From positions 1 to 64,000 of the forward strand of contig JAKSMR010000006.1 of assembly GCA_024400495.1 (NCBI GenBank): a stretch of DNA of 64,000 bases, written 5' to 3'. The position numbers and the translations under genes are program-made. A model generated the notes under the pieces. That model searched no databases. It was given only the letters and a program-made list of their open reading frames with translations, and was not told where the DNA came from. Below are positions 51,280-59,289 of this stretch, in pieces. Position 1 is the first letter of the stretch. Every line of letters starts with the position of its first letter. The DNA is from Bacteroidales bacterium. Lineage in GTDB: Bacteria; Bacteroidota; Bacteroidia; Bacteroidales; P3.

Positions 51280-52242
51280 ATGTCCAAAACATCCAAACGA
51301 CACAACCAGAGGGCGTTGATCATCGTTCTTGTAGCCACGTTTACCGTGTGGCTTAGCGTCTCCATGTCGGAGGAGAAGGACTATCCGATCACCCTTCCTT
51401 TGGATTATTCCGACTATGACACAGCCCGTTTCTCTATCCTCGACTGCGACACTTCCGTCACGCTCAATATGCGTTGTACCGGTTTCCGAGCCATTGGAAG
51501 AAGCTTGGCGCTTCACAACAAGCGGCTCACCCTTCCCCTTGCCGTGTGGCTTGAGAATGTTAGCGACACCATGGAGGTCATACCCTTGGAGGTGAGCGAG
51601 TTGAAAGCTATCGGAGATTTTGCCGAGCAGATACATCTGGGAAACGTGTCGTCGCTCTCGTTACAGAAACAAAGTGTCACCCTTGTTGTGGCACAACGTC
51701 ATCGTAAAGCCTTCTCTCCCAGACTGAAGGATGCCACCTTCTCGTTCTCCAACGGAACGGGTATCTATGGCAGCCCCGCCATCGCACCCGACTCGGTCTA
51801 TCTCTATGGTAGCCGGCAGTCGTTGGACAAGATTGATGAGCTCTTTACCGAACCCTCCACCATCAGCAACATCGACTCTTCGCGCAGCTACACCATCCCT
51901 CTGGTCCCCGTGTGGAAAGATTATCCCGATCTGCATCCGTCGCAGGAGATGATAAAAGTCTTTGTTCCTGTGAAGGAGTTTGCCGAAAACAGTTTCACGC
52001 TTCCCTTGCAGTTCGTCTCTAGCGATACCTCCGTGAAGGTCCGCCTCTACCCCGAAGAGGTGAAGGTCTCCTTCTGGGTGGCAAAAGAGGACTACGCCAA
52101 AGCCAAGGCCGACGCCTTCAAGGCCGAGGTGGTCTACAATCCCAATCAGCTGCGCCAGTCCGTCAGACTTGCCTCCTTCCCCGAATATGTGCGTGTGAGA
52201 AGTGTTGAGCCTTCTTATGTCCAAATTGTTGTATATAAATAG
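51280..52242 (+). CDS. YbbR/CdaR-like domain protein
   Basis: The product has about 320 residues from the ATG at 51280 (MSKTSKRHNQRALIIVLVAT); an earlier GTG at 51214 gives an N-terminal extension that overlaps no motif and is less likely. One membrane helix (ALIIVLVATFTVWLSV) is followed by YbbR-like beta repeats (for example YPITLPLDYSDYDTARF and FTLPLQFVSSDTSVKVRLYP). The family includes CdaR, a regulator of the diadenylate cyclase CdaA; no cdaA is in the window. It follows yajC by 145 bp and precedes coaE by 6 bp, so it is coupled to coaE. Confidence 0.82.
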   Translation: MSKTSKRHNQRALIIVLVATFTVWLSVSMSEEKDYPITLPLDYSDYDTARFSILDCDTSVTLNMRCTGFRAIGRSLALHNKRLTLPLAVWLENVSDTMEVIPLEVSELKAIGDFAEQIHLGNVSSLSLQKQSVTLVVAQRHRKAFSPRLKDATFSFSNGTGIYGSPAIAPDSVYLYGSRQSLDKIDELFTEPSTISNIDSSRSYTIPLVPVWKDYPDLHPSQEMIKVFVPVKEFAENSFTLPLQFVSSDTSVKVRLYPEEVKVSFWVAKEDYAKAKADAFKAEVVYNPNQLRQSVRLASFPEYVRVRSVEPSYVQIVVYK

Positions 52243-52248
52243 AGTGCG

Positions 52249-52851
52249 ATGGAAAAGAGTGTGATGAGTGTCGGTCTTACTGGTGGGATAGGCTGTGGAA
52301 AAACTACCGTGCTCCATGTCTTCGAGACGTTGGGCGTCCCTTGCTTCATCGCCGACGACGAAGCCAAGCTGCTGTACAACGACGCCACTTTTCTTGACCT
52401 AGTCGTGCAGCATTTCGGGAACAGCATCCTCCATCCCGACGGCAGTCTCAACCGACAGGTGCTAGCCGCCATAGTCTTTAATGACGAAGAGGAACTCGGT
52501 TGGCTCAACAGGCTGGCACATCCGCTCGTCCTCCAACGTTTTGAGGCGTGGAAGAAAGCACAAGGCGATGTTCCTTATGTCATCTTCGAGAGCGCCATCC
52601 TCTACGAAGCCGGGATCGACAGGCAGATGGATTATGTCGTCGATGTCTATCTGGAGAAAGAGGAGCGGATGCGTCGGCTCCTGTTCCGTGACAACACGAC
52701 TAGAGAGCAGCTTGAGACCCGGATGGCAGCCCAGATGGGCGAAGAGGAGAAGCGTCGTCGTGCCGACTTTGTCGTTCACAACTACGAGGGTAACCCACGC
52801 AGAGAGCAGGTGCTGCGCATCCACCAGAGCCTCATCTCTCGCCAACATTAA
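52249..52851 (+). CDS. coaE: Dephospho-CoA kinase
   Basis: The 200-residue kinase phosphorylates dephospho-CoA, the last step of coenzyme A synthesis. The P-loop GLTGGIGCGKTTVLHVFE is at residues 8-25, with the adenine-binding motif VVDVYLEKEERMRRL and RDNTTREQLETRMAAQM. The length is normal for bacteria. It starts 6 bp after ybbR and ends the conserved cluster. Cytoplasmic. About 270 bp separate it from the next gene. Confidence 0.95.
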   Translation: MEKSVMSVGLTGGIGCGKTTVLHVFETLGVPCFIADDEAKLLYNDATFLDLVVQHFGNSILHPDGSLNRQVLAAIVFNDEEELGWLNRLAHPLVLQRFEAWKKAQGDVPYVIFESAILYEAGIDRQMDYVVDVYLEKEERMRRLLFRDNTTREQLETRMAAQMGEEEKRRRADFVVHNYEGNPRREQVLRIHQSLISRQH

Positions 52852-53121
52852 TTTTCGCTATACATGTTCTTTTGCTGCTGGCAAAAAGCCTGCATCCACT
52901 TGCATTTTTTATACACTAATCAGGCCAAACTGCGCAAAAAAAGAAGCCTTTTTAACCTTTTTTAACGCGCTTTTGTGGCTGAAAAGTGTCATTTGGGCTA
53001 AGTGTTAAAACGAAAGAACCGTTCGTTTTTAAGTTTGATATATGTTTTTTTATACATTTATAATAGTATTCTTTTAAAAACAGATGTAGATTTCGCACAA
53101 TAAATCCCGGTTTTTTGCGTT
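52852..53121. other. Intergenic region without gene
   Basis: AT-rich spacer before the GH3 gene. TTTTTAACCTTTTTTAACGCG-like T-runs are seen, but no repeat family member or strong promoter box is recognised. Confidence 0.5.
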
Positions 53122-56064
53122 ATGAAAGATATGAAATACATCTGCCGCACACTATTCACCCTACTATTGGTATGCTTGATGCTGCCTGTTCAAGCTCAGA
53201 AGAAGAAAACCAACCAGGTCAGAAAGAAACAACAGGAATCTGTCGCCCAGGCCAAAGAGAGCCTCTTTATGACCCAATGGGTCGACTCTATGATGGCGCA
53301 GCTCACTCTGGAAGAGAAGATTGGACAGCTTATGATGGTTCGCGTGCCCCGTAATATGACCGCCAAGCAGCAGAGCGAGTTCAACCAGCTCATTACCGAA
53401 CAGAAAGTCGGCGGCATCTGCTTTTTTGCCGGCACCTGTGCCAACCAGCTCGAGCAGACCAAACGTTACCAGAAGCTGGCCGCCATCCCCTTGCTTGTGA
53501 GCATCGACGGAGAGTGGGGGCTGGGTATGAGGCTTACCGACGCCTATGCTTTCCCCCGGCAGATGATGATGGGCGCCATCCCCGCCTCCTCCGACAGCCT
53601 CATCTACCTGATGGGTCTGGAGATAGGCCGCCAATGCAACAAGATGGGCATCCATATCGACTTCGCCCCCGTTGTGGACCTCAACTCCAACCCCAACAAC
53701 CCCGTTATCGGAACCCGCAGCTTTGGCGAGAACCGCGAGCGTGTGGCCACTAAAGGAATCCGCTACACCAAAGGCCTGCAGGACAAGAACGTGATAGCCT
53801 GTGCCAAACATTTCCCCGGTCATGGCGATACCGAGGTCGACTCCCATGTCGGTCTGCCCACCATCGACCACTCCCGGGCCTATATCGATAGCGTGGACCT
53901 CTATCCCTTCCGTCGCCTCATCAATAGTGGCGTGCGTGGCGTGATGGTCGGCCATCTGCAGGTGCCGGCTTACGAGAAGAGCGAAAACCTTCCCGCCACC
54001 CTCTCCGAACGCATCACCAACGAGCTCCTGCGCAAAGAACTGCATTTCAACGGCCTTATCTTTACCGACGGCATGGATATGGGGGCTGTGAAGAAGAGCG
54101 TGAAGAACAAAAACGTCAACCTGATGGCTCTTCAGGCCGGCGCTGATGTGCTCCTGCTGCCTGTCAACATCGAGAACTCCATCAAGACCATCGCCGAATA
54201 TGCAGGCAAGAACAAGAACTTCGCCCGCCTCATCGACCTCAAGTGCCGCAACGTCTTGAGAGAGAAATACCGTTGTGGTCTTCAACATCTGAACCTCGAC
54301 TCCCTCTCCGTTCCCACCCAAGAGGACTATCGCCGTTGCGAAGAGCTTACCGAACGCATGGCCTCCAAGGCAGCCACCCTTGTGAAGAACGAGCGCAAGA
54401 TGCTCCCCATCCTCCGCTCCGAGTCTTTCTTCAACATCCATATCGGACAAAGCGACTCCGCCATCAGCACCATCTCAGGAGACTTGGCCGCCAAGATCTC
54501 CTCCGTCGACAAAGTGATCATCTCCCTCCACACCAAACTCAACGCCGGCAACGATGGCAACTACGGAGTGACCACCGAGCAGCACAACCTCATCCGCACC
54601 ATCGTCGCCCACAACAGCAACACCATCCTGGTCATCTATGGCCCCGCCTACGTCCTCAAGCAGTTCCCGCTCGAGAGCGAGAGCCAGAAGAGCGGCAGCT
54701 ATATCGCCACCCAGGAGCCTCGCACCAGCCCCGCGGCCATCGTTATGGCCTATCAGAACCGTCCCGAGATAGAGAACGCCACCATGCGTCTCCTCCGCAA
54801 CGGCGAGCGCCTCGTCGGCAGGCTCCCCGTCTCCGTAGGCAGCTACAAGGAAGGGCTCTTTGTCAAGATCGAACGCGAGAAAGTCGCCGACCCCTATGAG
54901 CTTGTCACCAAGGCCGGCATGGACGCCAGCTGCTTCCGCAAGATCGACACCATAGCCCTCATGGGCATCGAGAAGAAAGCCTATCCCGGCTGTCAGATCC
55001 TCGTCGCCAAAGGTGGCAAGGTCGTCTACTACCGCGGCTACGGCCGTCAGACCTATGACGACCGATCGCCCCTGGTCGACACCAACACCATCTACGATCT
55101 CGCCTCCGTCACCAAGGTGGCAGCAACCACATTCGCCGTCATGAAACTCGTTGACAGCAAGAAGATCGCCCTCGACGACGAGCTCTCCACCTACCTCCCT
55201 TACCTCAAGCGCACCAACAAGAAAGGCATCACCATCCGTCAGGCCCTCAGCCATATAGCACGTCTCAAAGCTTTCGACAATTTCTACACCAAGGTCGACC
55301 CCCGTTGTGCCAACCTCAGTCTCGAGGACAGCCCCATCGACATCGACTGCGACGAATGCAGAGAGAAGATCATGAAAGAGGTAGCCAAGAGCGACCTCAC
55401 CAAAGAAAAGAACAAATATCTTTATAGCGACTTGGGCTTCATGCTCCTAGCCGACATGGTGAGGGTGGTTTCCGGACAGACCATCGACATCTTCATGGAT
55501 CAGCAGTTCTACCAGCCCATGCATCTCACGACCACAACCTACCGTCCTCGTCTGAAAGATATCGACACCAACCTGATAGCTCCCACGGAGAATGACACCT
55601 ATTTCCGCCATCGTCTCCTTCGTGGCGAAGTCCACGACCAGAACGCCTCCGCCATGGGTGGCGTATCAGGCCACGCAGGCCTCTTCTCCAACGCCAGAGA
55701 CCTGGCCCAGCTCTATATCATGATGCTCGGCAACGGAACCTACAAAGGCAGACAGTATCTCACACCCGAGGTGCTGAAAACCTTCAACCAGCGCTACTAT
55801 ACCCAATATGGCAACCGACGCTCGTTAGGCTACGACAAGCCCCTCATCAACGGTCCCAGCGGCCATTGCGCCCCTCAGGCCAGCCAACAGAGCTTCGGAC
55901 ACACCGGCTTCACGGGAACGATGGTATGGGTCGACCCCAAGTACGACCTCATCTACATCTTCCTCTCCAACCGCGTCTATCCCACCGCCAGCAGCAACAA
56001 ACTGGCCTCGCTCAACATCCGTACCGATATCCAGGAGCAGATCTACAAGAGCATCGGGAAATAG
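53122..56064 (+). CDS. GH3 glycosidase fused to a serine beta-lactamase-like domain
   Basis: The 980-residue secreted protein has a signal peptide (MKDMKYICRTLFTLLLVCLM, then LPVQAQ). Residues about 50-400 are a GH3 domain with ACAKHFPGHGDTEVDSH (Lys229 to His234 and the catalytic His/Asp dyad) and the nucleophile in FTDGMDM (Asp316), as in NagZ-type beta-N-acetylglucosaminidases. The C-terminal third is a class C beta-lactamase/esterase fold with SxxK at Ser662-Lys665 (LASVTKV), YSD in LYSDLGF and a late HTGFTGTMVW. The middle (400-600) is a GH3 C-terminal-like domain. Together it may act on peptidoglycan fragments, one domain on GlcNAc linkages and the other on peptide or ester bonds. Fusion of the two is typical for Bacteroidetes. 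Activity untested. Confidence 0.93.
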   Translation: MKDMKYICRTLFTLLLVCLMLPVQAQKKKTNQVRKKQQESVAQAKESLFMTQWVDSMMAQLTLEEKIGQLMMVRVPRNMTAKQQSEFNQLITEQKVGGICFFAGTCANQLEQTKRYQKLAAIPLLVSIDGEWGLGMRLTDAYAFPRQMMMGAIPASSDSLIYLMGLEIGRQCNKMGIHIDFAPVVDLNSNPNNPVIGTRSFGENRERVATKGIRYTKGLQDKNVIACAKHFPGHGDTEVDSHVGLPTIDHSRAYIDSVDLYPFRRLINSGVRGVMVGHLQVPAYEKSENLPATLSERITNELLRKELHFNGLIFTDGMDMGAVKKSVKNKNVNLMALQAGADVLLLPVNIENSIKTIAEYAGKNKNFARLIDLKCRNVLREKYRCGLQHLNLDSLSVPTQEDYRRCEELTERMASKAATLVKNERKMLPILRSESFFNIHIGQSDSAISTISGDLAAKISSVDKVIISLHTKLNAGNDGNYGVTTEQHNLIRTIVAHNSNTILVIYGPAYVLKQFPLESESQKSGSYIATQEPRTSPAAIVMAYQNRPEIENATMRLLRNGERLVGRLPVSVGSYKEGLFVKIEREKVADPYELVTKAGMDASCFRKIDTIALMGIEKKAYPGCQILVAKGGKVVYYRGYGRQTYDDRSPLVDTNTIYDLASVTKVAATTFAVMKLVDSKKIALDDELSTYLPYLKRTNKKGITIRQALSHIARLKAFDNFYTKVDPRCANLSLEDSPIDIDCDECREKIMKEVAKSDLTKEKNKYLYSDLGFMLLADMVRVVSGQTIDIFMDQQFYQPMHLTTTTYRPRLKDIDTNLIAPTENDTYFRHRLLRGEVHDQNASAMGGVSGHAGLFSNARDLAQLYIMMLGNGTYKGRQYLTPEVLKTFNQRYYTQYGNRRSLGYDKPLINGPSGHCAPQASQQSFGHTGFTGTMVWVDPKYDLIYIFLSNRVYPTASSNKLASLNIRTDIQEQIYKSIGK

Positions 56065-56103
56065 CAATACTGTCAAAATCGCATCAAGGGGGGGCTATAA
56101 ATC

Positions 56104-56240
56104 AGCTTTTGACAGTTTAGGGGCTACCGCGCAGCAGATCTCTTTCCCAGGGCTGCAGGGCTGTAGCCAGCCACCGCCCCAAGGGCTTAGGGAGAAAGAG
56201 GCAAGAGAGAGAGTCCGAAAAGCACAAGAGACAATCGTTT
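56104..56240 (-). repeat. Interspersed repeat family Q, copy 3
   Basis: The minus strand carries GATTGTCTCTTGTGCTTTTC, CGGACTCTC, GGCTACAGCCCTGCAGCCC, CTGCTGCGCGGTAGCC and ACTGTCAAAAGC, the same blocks and order as the copies at 5205-5350 and 26011-26166. It lies between the GH3 gene and the TerB-DnaJ gene. Confidence 0.75.
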
Positions 56241-56281
56241 TTAAGATTTACTAATACCTCAACCTAAAAACAATATATAAA

Positions 56282-57103
56282 ATGTCACTCGGAAAATGGA
56301 TCTTTGCCGGCATCGGCTGGGCCTCAGGCGGCCCTATCGGAGCCCTCATCGGATACTATCTCGGCAAGAAACTCTTTGATGACGACGGCAAACGACAGCG
56401 GCCCCACATAGCCGACGACCTCTACGAGGAGCCCCAGCCCCATCGCGGCCCCTATCGCAACACCGGAACCAAGGCCGACCTCACCGTCTCCCTCATGGTG
56501 CTTGTGGCGGCTGTCATGAAAGCCGACGGTGCCGTCCGCCAGTCGGAGCTGACCTACGTGAAGCAGTTCCTCATAAAGAACTTCGAAGAAAAGAAAGCCA
56601 AAGAACTTCTCGCCGTCCTGCGCGACCTCACCAAGCAAGACATCAACATCTTCGACGTCTGCGAGCAGATCAAGTACAATACCGACTACTCCACCCGCTA
56701 TCATATGCTCGATTTCCTGATGGGGCTTGCCGCATCCGACAACGACTTCTCCGCCAGCGAAGAGAGCCTCCTCAGCACCATGCGAGGCTATCTGGGCATC
56801 AACCTTGGCGACTATATCTCCATGCGTGCACGCCACTACAACGGCAGCCACACCGGAGACCACAGCCGCTCAAACCAGGCAAGCAGCACCACACAAAGCG
56901 GCAAGGACCCCTACAAGGTGCTCGGCCTCACACCCTCTGCCACCGACGAAGAGGTGAAGAAAGCCTACCGCCGTTTCGCCATGAAGTACCACCCCGACAA
57001 AGTCGAACACCTTGGAGAAGAGATGAAGAAGAACGCCGAACGACAGTTCAAAGAGATCCAGGACGCCTACGAAACCATCAAAACAGCCCGAGGAATAAAA
57101 TAA
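56282..57103 (+). CDS. TerB-DnaJ (DjlA-like) co-chaperone
   Basis: The 273-residue protein starts with a membrane-like N terminus (LGKWIFAGIGWASGGPIGAL and IGYYLGKKLF), continues with a TerB-like helical domain (about residues 60-170, with LTVSLMVLVAAVMKADGAVR), and ends in a J domain with KAYRRFAMKYHPDKVEHLGE. The HPD tripeptide for DnaK stimulation is intact. DjlA proteins anchor DnaK to the membrane and respond to envelope stress. Its stop codon overlaps a family P hairpin. It is a lone gene, 179 bp from the family Q repeat region upstream. Confidence 0.92.
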   Translation: MSLGKWIFAGIGWASGGPIGALIGYYLGKKLFDDDGKRQRPHIADDLYEEPQPHRGPYRNTGTKADLTVSLMVLVAAVMKADGAVRQSELTYVKQFLIKNFEEKKAKELLAVLRDLTKQDINIFDVCEQIKYNTDYSTRYHMLDFLMGLAASDNDFSASEESLLSTMRGYLGINLGDYISMRARHYNGSHTGDHSRSNQASSTTQSGKDPYKVLGLTPSATDEEVKKAYRRFAMKYHPDKVEHLGEEMKKNAERQFKEIQDAYETIKTARGIK

Positions 57104-57147
57104 GGCGACCTCTAACATTAGAAAAACGAGTAACATTAGAGGTCACC
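57103..57147. repeat. Family P minimal hairpin, copy 6
   Basis: Ends GGCGACCTCTAACATTA and the complement of GGTGACCTCTAATGTTA face each other across about 11 bp. The first base is the last base of the djlA-like stop codon. It can act as a terminator-like hairpin. Confidence 0.8.
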
Positions 57148-57200
57148 ATAACCTATGCCGTCCGCCAGTCGGAGCTGATCCGCGCGAAACCGAAAATCAC
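57148..57200. repeat. Displaced copy of a TerB-DnaJ gene segment
   Basis: 23 bp at 57156-57178 (containing GCCGTCCGCCAGTCGGAGCT) are identical to 56530-56552 inside the upstream gene. Flanking sequence differs. This is a small duplicate of coding DNA, and not an active gene. Confidence 0.6.
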
Positions 57201-57220
57201 ACAACAAGCCGCCCCTCCGC

Positions 57221-57395
57221 TTCAAGAAAAAGTCGTCTGCACTGCATTCTCACATTCTTACATTCTCCGTTTCAGCCCAGTGGGATCACAAAACAAGCAG
57301 CCCTCCGCCTGGAAAACCGCTTTGCAAACGAAAAATGCAACCGTGCAACCGTGCAACCAGACCAGCACTCAGGAAGGCGACAAAAAGCATCCATT
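57221..57395. repeat. Two solo octamer arrays (G and H)
   Basis: Array G (57221-57272, minus): three units like GAATGTRA and a tail GCAGACGACTTTTTC on the minus strand. Array H (57336-57395, plus): three units of GCAACCGT, then GGCGACAAAAAG. Both recall the arrays at 1064-1220 and 11571-11615, with private repeat units. Confidence 0.65.
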
Positions 57396-58028
57396 TCGGC
57401 ATGCTTGACAGAAATCAAAACATTGTATAACATGTTTAAAAACGGGGAGTACTATAAGAGGTTTATCAAGAAAGAACACAAGAATTATTAAATTAGAACC
57501 CGACCCCCGCAACATTAAAAAAGGAAATTATATACGTGTTGGCAGTTTCCATTACAAGGACAGATCATCCTCTTCCGGAAGAGACCTCGTCATTGTGGAC
57601 ACCTCGTAGACGTCATTGCGGGCTCCGACCCGCAATCTGTTGCGACTCGTTGTATTCGTTGCCTGGGTGGCCTGGACTGCGTCGGCGGTGACCGGTCTTC
57701 TCCGTCGTACGCCCTTTTCCTCTCCCTTTCTACATTTGCAAAGATACGAAATTTCTCGGCCGAAAACAAGACATGAAACGTATTGAAAGCCTATGAAATG
57801 TATTGAAAGCTATTGACTACTACCCGTCCCCTCCATCGGGCGTCCTTCCTCTCCCTTTCTACATTTGCAAAGATACGAAATTTCTCGGCCGGAAGCAAGA
57901 AGTGTCCTATACTTTCTCATATTGTCCTGAACTTTCTTATATTGTCCACCCAAAGTGTTGCCGGGGCTCTTTGCGGAGGTGTCGTTTTTTTTGGTACCTA
58001 TATACCTGTTGGCAGTTATCCTAGCGGA
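57396..58028. repeat. Gene-poor repeat region with twin orphan promoter boxes
   Basis: No gene. It contains a partial relative of the left-end composite repeat (57583-57665), and two direct copies of TACATTTGCAAAGATACGAA (57731-57750 and 57860-57879). In each copy the minus strand reads TATCTTTG (57746-57739 and 57875-57868). No coding region lies downstream of these boxes. Confidence 0.7.
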
Positions 58029-58320
58029 GACAATTCATCATTTTTTTCATAGCAGACCTCGTCATTGCGGGCTGATTCCATCTACGTTGCTTCGACTCGG
58101 TATAGAAAGTAAACTTTCTCTACTCTCGTTCCTCGGCAACTCCTGACCCGCAATCTATTGCGACGGGTTCGAGACTCGTTGCCGGACAGTCTAGATTGCG
58201 GGTCAAGCCCGCAATGACGGAATACGGAAGTCTGGAATGATATTGAATGGCCAACGCCATCATCAACTGCCTGTTGCGTCTCTCGTTTGTGCCAACATGT
58301 ATATAGTTACCTTTTTTTTG
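58029..58320 (+). repeat. Composite interspersed repeat, right copy
   Basis: It matches 1-205 in order and orientation: ACAATTCATCAT, CATAGCAGACCTCGTCATTG, CGGGTCAAGCCCGCAATGAC, GGAATAC and TTTGTGCCAACATGTATATA. A 71-bp insertion (about 58073-58143) splits the CGGGCT/TGACCCGC motif. Confidence 0.8.
58084..58140. repeat. Nested palindromic module inside the right composite repeat
   Basis: The insert (ACGTTGCTTCGACTCGG, a GTAGAGAAAG/CTTTCTCTAC-like palindrome, then CGTTCCTCGGCAACT) resembles the module at 5449-5510 when reversed. Its end sequences ACGTTGC and GGCAACT are imperfect inverted repeats. Confidence 0.6.
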
Positions 58321-58322
58321 CA

Positions 58323-58905
58323 TCATTTCTGCTCCGGGATCTCGCCGTCCGCGCCGACAGCCTTCATGGCAGCCTCCTTCTTGTACAATGAGATTTTGGC
58401 TATGATTTGCGACGCTAGAATGTCTCTCCAATGGCTCCCTGGGGCGACTTTGACGGCTGCCTGGAAGACGTCTCTGCCGGAGGGGAGAGAAACTTCACCT
58501 CGGGACGGTTGGGCTTCTCTTTGTTCAACGAGAGGGTCTTCACCTGATGCTGCCGCTCCACGAGCTTCTTCTGCTCCATCTCGTCGTGGCTGCGGAAGTC
58601 GCGGCAGATGGCCTCTGCGAAATTGGAGAGCTGGCCCTTGTTGCAGCCACTTTCTGCAACGAGGTTGGCCATTAATCCGCATGGCTCCTTCCAACTTTGG
58701 TCGGGATACTGAAATTCTACTCCGCCCATATGGGCGCCAAAAATGGGGAAGAGCATCGGGACAAGGGGTGTATACATGTCTTTTGAGGCCTGAGAGAGGG
58801 GCGATTTGAGGCATTCTGTACCTTTGCCGAGTTCGGGTATGGTAGGGGATTGGGATTTTATGATGTCGTATTTTGTTGTGAATGTGCTTTTTAGCGAATT
58901 GTAGC
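58323..58905 (-). pseudogene. DUF3987-like mobile-element gene, fragment C
   Basis: Minus-strand translation gives TKYDIIKSQSPTIPELGKGT, then KDMYTPLVPMLFPIFGAHM, EPCGLMANLVAESGCNKGQL and FAEAICRDFRSHDEMEQKKL, clearly protein-like, then a frameshift near 58430 and a final segment ending at 58323 (AAMKAVGADGEIPEQK). The block pattern, including ESGCNKGQL as a degenerate P-loop-like stretch, reminds me of the DUF3987 family of Bacteroides mobile elements. The N-terminal and C-terminal parts are lost. It is a pseudogene; its upstream side is the inverted-repeat locus C. Confidence 0.6.
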
Positions 58906-58918
58906 TTGGCTGAGTTTG

Positions 58919-59062
58919 ACAATTAACAATTAACAATTACTTTTTCGAGGGTATGCACATTTTCTTATTCTCTCTATATATATTTAATTATTAGTTAGCT
59001 AAGTGGTATAAGAGGAATTGTGTGTATCCATTTTTTCTAATTGTTAATTGTTAATTGTTAAT
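58919..59062. repeat. Inverted heptamer-repeat element, locus C
   Basis: The left arm (58919-58939) has three units of CAATTAA and the right arm (59038-59062) has its complement. 21 bp pair perfectly. The core is AT-rich and shares TATCCATTTTTT with locus D. The stop codon of the preceding minus-strand remnant (59058-59060) lies within the right arm. Confidence 0.85.
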
Positions 59063-59200
59063 GTAGGTTGCTTGTATACTTCTCTACAAGGCAGTTAACC
59101 TTCTTGTGTTTGGTAACAGCCTTCTTTGCCGGTTGCAGTTTCTTGGAGAGGCTGGTGAAGCTAACGGGAGTGTGTTGTCGTTGGTGAGGTGCTGCCAGAA
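59058..59200 (-). pseudogene. C-terminal remnant of an unidentified mobile-element gene, copy C
   Basis: The minus strand encodes SFTSLSKKLQPAKKAVTKHK and KVNCLVEKYTSNLH, then a stop at 59058-59060 inside the octamer arm. A parallel fragment with HRKANCLVEK lies at 59749-60050. Both stand directly upstream of a DUF3987-like fragment, so the original unit was gene X, hairpin, DUF3987-like gene. The family of gene X is not known to me. Confidence 0.5.
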
Positions 59201-59289
59201 GGCCTTAAAATCCCTCTCTACCGCGCAAACAACCGTCTGGCGGTCTGCTCATGCCCGGACAACCGAAAGCCGCCACAGAGGGCTTCTTT

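Noticed and set aside
58237..58809. 190-residue plus-strand open frame in the 58-kb repeat region
   Set aside because: The minus strand carries protein-like blocks homologous between copies; the plus frame has no conserved blocks and is interrupted in the sister copies.
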